Assembly (NCBI RefSeq): GCF_038051945.1
Contig: NZ_CP150302.1
Span: 6,324,001-6,388,000 of the forward strand
Length of the DNA stretch: 64,000 bases
DNA from: Paenibacillus sp. FSL H3-0469
Lineage (GTDB): Bacteria; Bacillota; Bacilli; Paenibacillales; Paenibacillaceae
Reading direction: 5' to 3'
Under the pieces are notes generated by a model. That model saw only the letters and a list, made by a program, of their open reading frames with translations, was not told the DNA's origin and did no database searches. Made by a program: the position numbers and the translations under genes. Each line of letters opens with the position of its first letter. Positions within the stretch are counted from its first letter, which is position 1. Positions 1 to 8,288 of the stretch are shown here, in pieces.

Positions 1-91
1 TGAAAGAATTCGAGCATTGCCCTCCTTTAGCCGGAGTGTGGACCAATACTATACTTAAGCTATACAAATTGACCACAAGAGGTGACCACAG

Positions 92-1054
92 ATGAACCGC
101 TCCACAACCACTTTAGCCCAAGCCTCGCCAGCGCCCAAAAAAAGCTCTTATTTCAAAAGCCGGTGGAATGCTCCGCTTGCAGGCTATTTGTTTATTTCGC
201 CCTGGCTGATCGGGTTCCTGGCCCTGACGGCGTATCCGTTGTTCTTATCGCTGTACTATTCGTTTACCGACTACACCCTGATGCAGCCGATGAAATGGAT
301 CGGGTCCCGCAATTACGAACGGATTTTCACAGCAGACCCCAAATTCATTCAATCCGCCAAAGTCACGGTCATGTACGTGCTGGCCTCTGTGCCTCTTAAA
401 CTAATTGCGGCCCTGCTCGTGGCCATGATTCTCAGCAGAGCGGTCAGAGGGATCAGCGTGTACCGCACAGCGATCTATTTCCCTTCACTGATCGGCGGAA
501 GTATCGGGGTATCGCTGCTCTGGCGCAACATCTTCGGGGTAGACGGGATTTTCAACAAGCTGATTGCTGTCTTTGGCATCGAGGGGAAAAGCTGGATCAC
601 CAACCCGGACACTGCGCTTGGTACACTGATTCTGCTCACGGTCTGGCAATTCGGCTCAACCATGGTTATCTTCCTGGCCGGGCTGAAGCAGATTCCGAAT
701 GACTTATATGAGGCTTCCTCGGTAGACGGGGCTAATAAGTTCATTCAATTCTTCCGCATCACACTGCCCATGCTGTCGCCGATTCTCTACTTCAATCTGA
801 TCATGGCCGTGATCAACGCCTTCCAGATGTTCACCTCGGCCTTTGTGATTACGAATGGCGGACCGATGAACGCTACATACGTGTACGCTATGTATTTGTA
901 CGAACGGGCCTTCAGCCGGTACGAGCTGGGCTATGCCTCTGCACTGGCCTGGATTATGCTGGTCGCTATCGTAGCTGCAACGCTGCTGATCTCCTACACC
1001 TCGAAATATTGGGTATTCTATGAGACTGACACTGGAGGGAAAAAACGCAAATGA
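92..1054 (+). CDS. Sugar ABC transporter permease, MalF/UgpA type
   Basis: Integral membrane subunit of a carbohydrate ABC importer (320 aa). After a cytoplasmic N-terminus of about 30 residues there are about six hydrophobic segments. The EAA loop that contacts the ATPase is visible as EASSVDGANKFIQFFRITLP at about residues 208-227. The ATG at 92 follows AGAGGTG with about 7 nt spacing. The last four bases overlap the next permease (ATGA), so the two are translationally coupled. No solute-binding protein or ATPase gene lies beside the pair; in Gram-positive sugar systems a shared MsmX-type ATPase is common, but the binding protein is normally adjacent and may lie left of the window. Substrate unknown. 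Confidence 0.93.
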   Translation: MNRSTTTLAQASPAPKKSSYFKSRWNAPLAGYLFISPWLIGFLALTAYPLFLSLYYSFTDYTLMQPMKWIGSRNYERIFTADPKFIQSAKVTVMYVLASVPLKLIAALLVAMILSRAVRGISVYRTAIYFPSLIGGSIGVSLLWRNIFGVDGIFNKLIAVFGIEGKSWITNPDTALGTLILLTVWQFGSTMVIFLAGLKQIPNDLYEASSVDGANKFIQFFRITLPMLSPILYFNLIMAVINAFQMFTSAFVITNGGPMNATYVYAMYLYERAFSRYELGYASALAWIMLVAIVAATLLISYTSKYWVFYETDTGGKKRK

Positions 1055-1896
1055 CAACTCTGAATTGGAAGCCTGCACTCCGGCATGTGTTCATGATTCT
1101 CTTCAGCTTCATCATGGTCTATCCGATTGTCTGGTGGGTCGGCGCCTCGCTGAAGGATAGTACGGAGCTGAGTTCACCGGGAATCTTCCCGTCCGTCCCG
1201 CAATGGGAGAATTTCACCAAGGGCTGGAACTCGGTACCCGGACACACGTTCACCGATTTCTATCTCAACACCTTCTGGCTTGAAATTATGGTGCTGATCG
1301 CAACGCTGCTATCCTGTACACTGGTCGCTTTCGGGTTCGCCCGACTGGATTTTCCGCTCAAGAAATTCTGGTTCTCGATTCTGATGCTGACGCTGATGAT
1401 GCCGGGCCAGGTACTGATCATTCCCCAGTACGCCTTGTTCCATCAGCTGGGCTGGGTGAACACGTATTTGCCGTTTGTCGTTCCCCATCTGCTGGCGGGC
1501 GGGGCCGGCGGGAGCTTCTTCGTCTTCCTGCTGATCCAGTTCATCCGCGGTGTGCCCAAGGAGCTGGATGAATCGGCCAAAATCGACGGTTGCTCCTGGT
1601 TCGGGATTTTCTGGAGAGTGGTCATGCCGCTGGCCTTCCCGGCGGTCGTTACGGTGACCATCTTCTGCTTCCTGTGGAACTGGGATGACTTCCTGGGACA
1701 TCTCCTCTACATCAACACGGTTGACAAATACACGGTGGGTCTCGCGCTGCGCATGATCAATGACTCCCAGTCTGCAGCTGAGTGGGGCCAGCTTCTGGCC
1801 ATGTCGCTTGTCTCTATTGTTCCGGCAACGCTTGTGTTCACCTTCCTGCAGAAGTATTTCGTGGACGGGATTGCCACAACAGGCATAAAGGGATAA
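1051..1896 (+). CDS. Sugar ABC transporter permease, MalG/UgpE type
   Basis: Second permease subunit (281 aa), partner of the upstream gene and overlapping it by 4 nt. About six membrane segments are seen. The EAA motif is ELDESAKIDGCSWFGIFWRV at about residues 171-190, and the C-terminus ends with the usual YFVDGIATTGIKG tail of MalG-like subunits. A stem-loop follows within 30 nt, so transcription of the permease pair probably ends or is attenuated before the sensor kinase. Confidence 0.93.
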   Translation: MTTLNWKPALRHVFMILFSFIMVYPIVWWVGASLKDSTELSSPGIFPSVPQWENFTKGWNSVPGHTFTDFYLNTFWLEIMVLIATLLSCTLVAFGFARLDFPLKKFWFSILMLTLMMPGQVLIIPQYALFHQLGWVNTYLPFVVPHLLAGGAGGSFFVFLLIQFIRGVPKELDESAKIDGCSWFGIFWRVVMPLAFPAVVTVTIFCFLWNWDDFLGHLLYINTVDKYTVGLALRMINDSQSAAEWGQLLAMSLVSIVPATLVFTFLQKYFVDGIATTGIKG

Positions 1897-1921
1897 GATT
1901 TAAAAAAAACATCCGTCCGAT

Positions 1922-1961
1922 AACGGTAAAGCGCCTGAGCCTTATTCGACGCTTTACCGTT
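1922..1961 (+). terminator. Stem-loop between permease operon and sensor kinase
   Basis: AACGGTAAAGCG (1922-1933) pairs perfectly with CGCTTTACCGTT (1950-1961) around a 16-nt loop; TATTTCTTG follows. A 12-bp stem right after a stop codon supports a terminator or attenuator, although the U-tract is short. Confidence 0.6.
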
Positions 1962-1998
1962 TATTTCTTGTGAACCGGAGGCGAAGGAAGGGGATCAT

Positions 1999-3762
1999 TT
2001 GACCAACCCTTTTAAAAAGTACAGGATCGACCGTCTGTTTTTTCACAGCTTTGCCATTATTCTTATTCTGGTAATTGCAGTTACGGCTTGGACCAGCTAC
2101 AGCAATTCCTCCAAAGCCCTTGTGCAGACGACCTCCCATTATCAGCAGCGGCTGCTGGATGAACTGAATAATGAAATTACCACCCGGCTGGATATGATTG
2201 AGCAGATCTCACTGTCTACCTCACGGGACAACGAGCTGACGACCTTTCTGCTGAACCGGCAGGATGATTTCGAGCGGTACCGCAAGCGTGTAAGCGTTGA
2301 GAGTGCCCTCGGCAATCTGACCTATGCCATTCCGTTGATTCAGGGGATTGACCTGTATATGGATGAACCGATGCCGAGCGACGGCCAGAGCTATATCCAG
2401 TTCCGGAATATTCGCGATTTGGATAAGCAGCCCTGGTCCAGGAATCTGGTAAAAAGCGATTTCGCCTGGTCGGGGGAACATTCCATTCCCAGCGTGCAGG
2501 GGGAGATTCCGGTTCTAAGCTTCGCCAGAAAGGTAATGAACGAGAACGATTATCTCGGAGTGCTGGTCGTCCATATTAAGGCCAAGGAGATTCGGGCGCT
2601 GCTGACCGGTAACTCCGCCGGGTCGAACCGGATCATGGCGGACAGCGGGGGGAAGCAAATTCTGAGCATCGGGGAGACACTGGAGCAGAACGAATGGTCT
2701 AAATGGATCGACCTCAAGAGCAACAAATCCGGCTATGTTCATATTCCCGGCGACAAGGATTCGGGCAATACCCTGCTCGTCTATTCCAGAATGGACAACT
2801 CCATATGGACACTGCTCGAATTCACCTCCTGGAAACAGATTACCGCAAGCAGTCTCGAACTGGCGGAATGGATCGGACTGATCGGGATTGGAGCGATTCT
2901 GCTGGTCCTGCTGCTGACGCATTATCTGAGCAAGCAGTTTACCAAGCCGATCAAGCAGCTTGTAAGCGCTATGAAGATGTATTCTGTGGGAGGGCATAGG
3001 GAGGAGCTGCCTATAGATTACGAGAATGAATTCGGGTATTTATTCTCCGGCTACCGCAAGCAGACCGATCGTATCGAGGAGCTGTATCTGTCGCTGGAGC
3101 GGCGGTATGAGCAGCAGCGCAAAGCGGAGATTGAGGCCTTGCAGGCCAATATCAATCCTCATTTTCTGTACAATATGCTGGACCAGCTCAACTGGATGGC
3201 GATTGAGGCCGGACAGGATGAGCTGAGCCGGATACTGGAGCTGATGGGCCAGATGTTCAGGATCGGCTTATCCAACGGCGCAAGCTTCATCATGGTGTCG
3301 GAAGAATTGCAGCACATCCAGTGTTATCTGGAGATCCAGCAGCTCCGCTGGGGCGACGGCCTGGAGTACACCATCAATGTGGAGCCGGAGCTTCTGGAGG
3401 CTTACCTTCCCAAGCTCACCCTGCAGCCTTTTGTGGAGAACTCCATTGTACACGGATTCAATAAACAACGCAGCGGACAGGTCACCATCCGCTTGACTAA
3501 GATTGAGGAGACACTGCAGATTATAATTGATGATAACGGGGCCGGTCTGAAGCAGCCGGAGGCGCGGCCGCAGAGGCGGCACACCGGCGGTTATGGCATA
3601 CGGAATGTGAGAGAGCGGATTGCCGGATATTTCGGAAATGACTACGGGGTTACGCTGAAGGAACGTGAAGAGGGAGGGACCCGGGTAGAGATTGTTCTAC
3701 CGCTGCTCAGAGAGGCTCCGGCACAGATACTGACTGCTTCTCTCGCCGTGAAGGAAGGCTGA
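1999..3762 (+). CDS. Sensor histidine kinase, YesM/LytS type
   Basis: Membrane sensor kinase of 587 aa. Order: short cytoplasmic N-terminus, TM1 (about 13-35), extracytoplasmic sensor region (about 36-290), TM2 (about 293-312), HAMP-like linker, His_kinase domain with INPHFLYNMLDQL (phospho-acceptor His388 by count), then an HATPase_c domain with NSIVHGF (N box) and DDNGAGL (G1). The start is TTG at 1999 after GGAAGGGGA; no ATG has comparable support. It is followed 40 nt later by its AraC-type response regulator. Position after a sugar permease pair suggests it senses the imported sugar, as for other YesM/YesN pairs; that is inference. Confidence 0.93.
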   Translation: MTNPFKKYRIDRLFFHSFAIILILVIAVTAWTSYSNSSKALVQTTSHYQQRLLDELNNEITTRLDMIEQISLSTSRDNELTTFLLNRQDDFERYRKRVSVESALGNLTYAIPLIQGIDLYMDEPMPSDGQSYIQFRNIRDLDKQPWSRNLVKSDFAWSGEHSIPSVQGEIPVLSFARKVMNENDYLGVLVVHIKAKEIRALLTGNSAGSNRIMADSGGKQILSIGETLEQNEWSKWIDLKSNKSGYVHIPGDKDSGNTLLVYSRMDNSIWTLLEFTSWKQITASSLELAEWIGLIGIGAILLVLLLTHYLSKQFTKPIKQLVSAMKMYSVGGHREELPIDYENEFGYLFSGYRKQTDRIEELYLSLERRYEQQRKAEIEALQANINPHFLYNMLDQLNWMAIEAGQDELSRILELMGQMFRIGLSNGASFIMVSEELQHIQCYLEIQQLRWGDGLEYTINVEPELLEAYLPKLTLQPFVENSIVHGFNKQRSGQVTIRLTKIEETLQIIIDDNGAGLKQPEARPQRRHTGGYGIRNVRERIAGYFGNDYGVTLKEREEGGTRVEIVLPLLREAPAQILTASLAVKEG

Positions 3763-3802
3763 ATGCGGCTGCTGCGGGACAGAGAAGCTTAAGGAGGCAG
3801 AC

Positions 3803-5410
3803 ATGATGTGGAAGATCGCTATTGTTGACGATGAGCGCCAGGTGCTTCAGGGGATGAAGCGGGCGATTCCATGGGAGGAGCTGGATGCAGAGTGGGCCGG
3901 TGAGGCGCTTAACGGGGAAGACGGTCTGGCGATGATCCGCGAAGCCAGCCCGGACATTGTAATCACCGATATCTACATGCCGGTGATGAGCGGCCTGGAG
4001 ATGATGGAGCAATTAAGGAACGAGGGCTTCAAGGGCAAAATTATTATTTTGAGCGGATACTCAGACTTTGAGCATGCCAGACAAGCCCTCCGGCTTCAGG
4101 TCAGTGACTATGTCTCCAAGCCGATCAGTCTGCCTACGCTTAGAACGATCCTTCATAAGGTGATCGCGGAGCTTATCAGAGAGCAGGAGAAGGTGATCCG
4201 GCAAGGCGAGCTGGAGCTGAAAATGATGCTGTACGAGCCTTTTGTCGAGAAGGAGTGGGTCCGGTCCGCAGCGGTCGGCACCCTGGAGCCTTCGTACCGG
4301 AACAATTCCCATCTTCCGCCTTCGTACCATTACTGGCTGGAGGGCAGGCATGCGACTATCGGGATTGAGCTGATCCGCGATGACCGGGCCAGCTCCTTCT
4401 CGGTCTCGGACTGGAATCTGCTGCGCTTCGCGGTCAGCAATATTGCCTGTGAGGTCACACGCAAGCATTACGCCAATATGGAATACACCGAGCTGAACAG
4501 CTACAGGGCTCTGCTGATTATTCACCCCGAAGCTGAATGCACACAGCAGCTGGAGGAGCTGGGAATCCGGCTGGTCGACAGCATCCACTCGTATCTCAGG
4601 CTGGTGGTCCGCATAGGTATAGGGGGACTGAAGGATACGTGGACGAAGATTCCCGAATCGACGGAGGAGGCGTTCCGCGCGATGGATCACGGGGCCTTGC
4701 GGATCAGCCCGGCCTATGAGGTGTACTGCTACCGGGAGAGCCACAGCAGCGGGCAGGACCGTGGAGTTCTTTTCCCGGTGAAGTTCTCTTACAAGCTGGC
4801 CGCTGCGATGAAGGCTTCACAGGAGACGGAGGCGCAGCAGCTTGTACACGGATACATTACCGAGCTGCAAGCGCAGCAAGGGGTCTCCGCCAGCTACGTG
4901 CAGATGCTAGGGAGCGAGCTATGGGGTATTATCACCTACTCCCTGTATGAGTCGGGCTTCGTGCTTGATGATCTGTTCACCAATGACCAGATTGCCCAGG
5001 AGATCGGCAACCTGGCCATACCTGACCAGCTGGCAGGCTGGTTGTCCGCCAAAATCACAGCGATCTGCGCCAGCCGCCAATGGAAGGGCAGCAGCAAGCA
5101 CCGACAGGTCGTTGATTTCATGACCAACTACATTCATGAGCATTATGCCGAGGAGCTTACGCTGGCTGATCTGTCGGATAAGGTATTCATCTCCCGCAAT
5201 CATCTGTCGATTATCTTCAAGAACATCACCGGGGAGACCTTCAACAACTACCTGACCCGGGTACGGATTGAGAAGGCCAGGGAGCTGTTAATGGAGCGCA
5301 ATATGCTGGTCTATGAGGTGGCAGAGAGGGTTGGCTACAAGAACATTCCTTATTTCAGCACGCTATTCAAGAAGATCACCGGCATGAATCCTACCGAGCT
5401 GATCAAATGA
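3803..5410 (+). CDS. Response regulator with AraC-type output, YesN type
   Basis: DNA-binding response regulator of 535 aa. The receiver domain covers about 1-120, with acidic pair D9-D10, phospho-acceptor Asp56 in IVITDIYMP and Lys106 in VSKPIS. A long middle region (about 130-420) has no motif I recognise. The last 100 residues are an AraC double helix-turn-helix (LSDKVFISRNHLSIIFK, then VAERVGYKNIPYFSTLFKK). RBS AAGGAGG lies 5 nt before ATG 3803 and 8 nt before the second ATG at 3806; either could be used. Likely controls the upstream permeases and the downstream oxidoreductase. Confidence 0.93.
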   Translation: MMWKIAIVDDERQVLQGMKRAIPWEELDAEWAGEALNGEDGLAMIREASPDIVITDIYMPVMSGLEMMEQLRNEGFKGKIIILSGYSDFEHARQALRLQVSDYVSKPISLPTLRTILHKVIAELIREQEKVIRQGELELKMMLYEPFVEKEWVRSAAVGTLEPSYRNNSHLPPSYHYWLEGRHATIGIELIRDDRASSFSVSDWNLLRFAVSNIACEVTRKHYANMEYTELNSYRALLIIHPEAECTQQLEELGIRLVDSIHSYLRLVVRIGIGGLKDTWTKIPESTEEAFRAMDHGALRISPAYEVYCYRESHSSGQDRGVLFPVKFSYKLAAAMKASQETEAQQLVHGYITELQAQQGVSASYVQMLGSELWGIITYSLYESGFVLDDLFTNDQIAQEIGNLAIPDQLAGWLSAKITAICASRQWKGSSKHRQVVDFMTNYIHEHYAEELTLADLSDKVFISRNHLSIIFKNITGETFNNYLTRVRIEKARELLMERNMLVYEVAERVGYKNIPYFSTLFKKITGMNPTELIK

Positions 5411-5522
5411 TGACACATATAATCCACCAGAGACAAGTATGATGGTAGAAGCCGCGATGACGAAGCAGGGAATTGCGGCTGAGCCGCACCAACATCAATG
5501 TGTCATCAAGGAGGACAGGAAT

Positions 5523-6605
5523 ATGCCCGTTAACTTCAGCATTATCGGCGGAGCGGGATTCCGCGCACAGTATTATTTACGAATTGCCCGGGTCATGCCG
5601 GACCGGTTTCGGGTTGGCGGCCTTGTGGTCAGGGACCGGGCTGAGGGACAGGAGATAGAAGCAGCGTGGGGCGTTCAGACGTACCGTTCCCTTGACGAGC
5701 TGCTGCAGAATGAGGACCCGGATTTCGCAGTGGTCTCTGTCAGCGGCGGGGCGGCCATGAACTATTTGTACCGCCTGGCGGAGATTGGCCTACCGGCGCT
5801 GGCAGAGACACCGCCTGCCTCCAGTCTGGAAGAGCTGGAGCAGCTGCACAAGGAGCTGACTGTACACGGGGCCTGGATACAAGTCGCAGAGCAGTACCCG
5901 TACCATCCTGTTCAAGAGGCGCGGCTGTCGCTGATCCGCTCCGGCAGGCTGGGCAGAATCACCGAAGCGACCGTCTCTGTATCCCATCTGTATCACGGGG
6001 CAAGCCTGATGCGCAGGATGCTCGGCATCGGGTTCGAGGAGGCCGTCATCCGGGGGATGCGGTTCGAATCCAGCTGGGTTGGCGGACCAACCCGCAGCGG
6101 CCCTCCGGCTGAAGACAAGCTGATTCCGCTGCACAGGGATCTGGCTTGGCTGGATTTCGGAGACCGGCTGGGCATATATGATTTCACCAAGGACCAGCAC
6201 CGCTCCTGGACGCGCTCGAATCACCTTAGCGTGCGCGGCGAACGCGGAGAGATCTTCGACAACCGGGTGCTGATCCAGCAGGATAATCTGGTGCCTCTGC
6301 AACTGGAACTGAAGCGGATCAACCGAGGAGAGCAGGAGAATGCTGAAGGCTATTACCTCCAAGGGATTATTTGCGGAGAGCAGTGGCTCTACACGAATCC
6401 GTTCATCCCTGCCCGTCTGTATGATGATGAGCTCGCCATTGCGTCCTGTCTGGACAAGATGGCCCTCTATTCCGCTGGCGGCCCCGGCTTCTACGGGCTG
6501 GAGGAAGCCTCGCAGGATGTATACCTCGGCAAGATGATTGAGAAGGCCATCGAGTCCGGCGAAGCCATAAGAACTGAGCGGATGTGCTGGGCGGAGGGGA
6601 AGTAG
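5523..6605 (+). CDS. Gfo/Idh/MocA family oxidoreductase
   Basis: NAD(P)-dependent sugar or polyol oxidoreductase of 360 aa. The N-terminal Rossmann motif appears as IIGGAGFRAQYY. The family EKP motif is replaced by ETP (LPALAETPPAS), so the usual catalytic lysine is missing at that place; activity may be altered or it may be a non-catalytic relative. I chose ATG 5523 because AAGGAGG lies 8 nt upstream; the reading frame is open further upstream (to 5439) but has no RBS there. It follows the response regulator and is probably part of the same sugar locus. Confidence 0.85.
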   Translation: MPVNFSIIGGAGFRAQYYLRIARVMPDRFRVGGLVVRDRAEGQEIEAAWGVQTYRSLDELLQNEDPDFAVVSVSGGAAMNYLYRLAEIGLPALAETPPASSLEELEQLHKELTVHGAWIQVAEQYPYHPVQEARLSLIRSGRLGRITEATVSVSHLYHGASLMRRMLGIGFEEAVIRGMRFESSWVGGPTRSGPPAEDKLIPLHRDLAWLDFGDRLGIYDFTKDQHRSWTRSNHLSVRGERGEIFDNRVLIQQDNLVPLQLELKRINRGEQENAEGYYLQGIICGEQWLYTNPFIPARLYDDELAIASCLDKMALYSAGGPGFYGLEEASQDVYLGKMIEKAIESGEAIRTERMCWAEGK

Positions 6606-6606
6606 G

Positions 6607-6780
6607 GTTGTGGCAGGAGCATAGCTGCTGGCGGGAGTGTAGCTGCTGGCGGGAGTGTAGCTGCTGGCGGGAGTGTAGCTGTTGGCGGGAGTGTAGCTGC
6701 TGACAGGAGTGTAGCTGCTGGCGGGAGTGTAGCTGCTGTCAGGAGTGTAGCAGCTGGCGGGAGTATAGCTGCTGGCAGCT
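6607..6780. repeat. 18-bp minisatellite
   Basis: Unit TAGCTGCTGGCGGGAGTG begins at 6622, 6640, 6658, 6676, 6694, 6712, 6730 and 6748, with degenerate copies at both ends. The units differ by single substitutions. The array starts right after the oxidoreductase stop codon. The unit length is a multiple of three, which keeps antisense frames open (reading SYTPAS repeats), but there is no start or RBS support for a protein. Confidence 0.95.
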
Positions 6781-6829
6781 GCTTGTTTGCCCAAACCTCG
6801 GGTCCGTGAATCCTCCATCGCCCCGACCA

Positions 6830-6889
6830 TTTTCGCAGTGAGAGGTGCATTTTAGCAGTGAGAGGTACGTTTTAGCAGTGAGAGGTACA
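6830..6889. repeat. 20-bp direct repeat, three copies
   Basis: Three consecutive copies of TTTTAGCAGTGAGAGGTACG-like sequence start at 6830, 6850 and 6870. They lie between the 18-bp array and the next promoter. Confidence 0.9.
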
Positions 6890-6926
6890 CCTGGAAGCGA
6901 AGTTGATCCACCGGTGAAGGATGCTA

Positions 6927-6956
6927 TTGACGCCTGCAGTGTGGCGATACTATAAT
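6927..6956 (+). promoter_or_regulatory. Strong sigma-A-type promoter
   Basis: TTGACG (6927-6932), 18-bp spacer, consensus TATAAT (6951-6956). Predicted start near 6963, only about 14 nt before a terminator stem-loop. Confidence 0.7.
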
Positions 6957-6976
6957 TTGTAAAACGGATGAAGCAC

Positions 6977-7012
6977 ATCCCGCGCCCTGGTTTATCGGGT
7001 GCGGGATTTTTT
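6977..7012 (+). terminator. Rho-independent terminator or attenuator
   Basis: ATCCCGCGCCC (6977-6987) pairs with GGGTGCGGGAT (6997-7007) with one G-U pair, followed by a T run. With the promoter at 6927 this would yield an RNA of only about 50 nt, or attenuate the downstream nuclease-like gene. Confidence 0.8.
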
Positions 7013-7129
7013 GTGCGTGGATATGCCAAGTAACTTTAGGTTCAAACGCCCCGTAAGCGAGTGAGCAAGTGGGATGATCAAGCTATGTTTGCGGGGAGAG
7101 AGATGATTTTGCAGAGGAGGAAGAGAGGA

Positions 7130-7810
7130 ATGGGATTTGCCGAAGAGCATCAGAGATGGCCGGAGTACCATAAGAAACGCAGGGCAGGGGAGCGTCTGGA
7201 CCGGCTGGATCGGGGGCACCGGCATGGGGAGCAAATGTTTGTAGAGCGGGTATGGTGGCCGATTTTCGGTAACCTGGATGATCTGCATCCCGAGTACGAG
7301 GTAGCAGACTGGCGGGGCAGGCCGTATTTTGTGGATTTTGTGTGGAAGCCGGGACAGGTTAAGTTCGCTATCGAGATCAAGGGATATGGGCCGCATGTTC
7401 AGAATACGGACCGCACCCGTTACCGTCAGGAGCTGAACCGGGAGACGTATCTGCAAATTGCCGGATACCGCGTCATCGCCATCCCGTACGATGATCTGGA
7501 GTCCTCACCGGAGTAGACCATCTCCCTGCTGAAAGCTTTGCTAACCCCATGTTTGTTGAAAACCAGTTCTAAGAGGAGTAGCCAATTTGCAAGGATAGAG
7601 CGCGACATACTGCATATGGCGAGCCGGATGAATGGGATGATACGGCCGGTGGATGTGGTGAAGGGGCTTGGTATTGATCCGCGAACGGTGAAGAAAAACT
7701 TGAATAGTTTGTGTGACAAAGGCAAGCTCAAGCCTGTCTTGTTGCAAGGAAGTAATAGAATATGCCGGTATGAGCTTGTTCCATCTATTTTGGATAATGA
7801 GATATGGTAG
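7130..7810 (+). pseudogene. Nuclease-like (PD-(D/E)XK plus wHTH) gene with in-frame TAG
   Basis: One reading frame runs from ATG 7130 (AGGAGG 9 nt upstream) to TAG 7808-7810, interrupted by one TAG at 7514-7516 (codon 129). The first part has a DUF559/Vsr-like core: VDFVW, then AIEIKGYG (D...EXK), then YLQIAGYRVIAIPYDDLE. The part after the stop stays in the same frame and encodes a winged-helix-like region (IRPVDVVKGLGIDPRTVKK). Skipping the TAG would give 226 residues. The simplest reading is a nonsense mutation in a formerly intact gene. The C-terminal piece could start at TTG 7538, but no RBS supports that. An upstream GTG at 7061 also lacks an RBS. Confidence 0.7.
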
Positions 7811-7820
7811 ATTGTAACGT

Positions 7821-8250
7821 CTGATCCCGCCAAAAGTGGGTGTGGGGAGGAAATAGGAGGGATAAATCCCTCTGATCCCGCCGAAAGTGGGCGTGGGGAG
7901 GAAACGAGAGGGATAAATCCCTCTGATTTCGCTGAAAGTGGGCATGGGGAGGAAATAGGAGGGATAAATCCCTCTGATCCCGCCAAAAGTGGGCGCGGGG
8001 AGGAAATAGGAGGGATAAATCCCTCTGATCCCGCCAAAAGTGGGCGCGGGGAGGAAATAGGAGGGATAAATCCCTCTGATCCCGCCAAAAGTGGGCGAGG
8101 GGAGGAAATAGGAGGGATAAATCCCTCTGATCCCGCCAAAAGTGGGCGCGGGGAGGAAATAGGAGGGATAAATCCCTCTGATCCCGCCGAAAGCGGGCAT
8201 GGGGAGGAAATGAGAGGGATAAATCCCTCTGATCCCCCGCAAGCGGCCAC
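7821..8250. repeat. 51-bp minisatellite, eight full copies
   Basis: Copies start at 7821, 7872, 7923, 7974, 8025, 8076, 8127 and 8178, with a partial one at 8229. Each begins CTGATCCCGCC and ends with the palindromic GAGGGATAAATCCCTC (7-bp arms across the unit junction). It fills the space between convergent genes. Because 51 is divisible by three, all three minus frames stay open (reading SEGFIPPISSP-type repeats); I do not regard these as proteins. Confidence 0.97.
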
Positions 8251-8288
8251 AAAAGGGCGCACGCCCAAAGCCGCAAGCGCGCAGGGGC

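Noticed and set aside
1..17. Possible minus-strand gene start (ATG at 17 with AAAGGAGG upstream, divergent from the permease)
   Set aside because: Only 17 bases are inside the window and the RBS-start spacing is about 3 nt, too short to call.
5790..6830. 346-codon minus-strand open frame with YTPASS repeats
   Set aside because: It is antisense to the oxidoreductase, lacks an RBS, and its repeats come from the 18-bp minisatellite.
7426..8276. Three long overlapping minus-strand frames with 17-residue repeats
   Set aside because: All three frames are open because the 51-bp repeat is a multiple of three; no RBS, and they overlap the nuclease-like gene.
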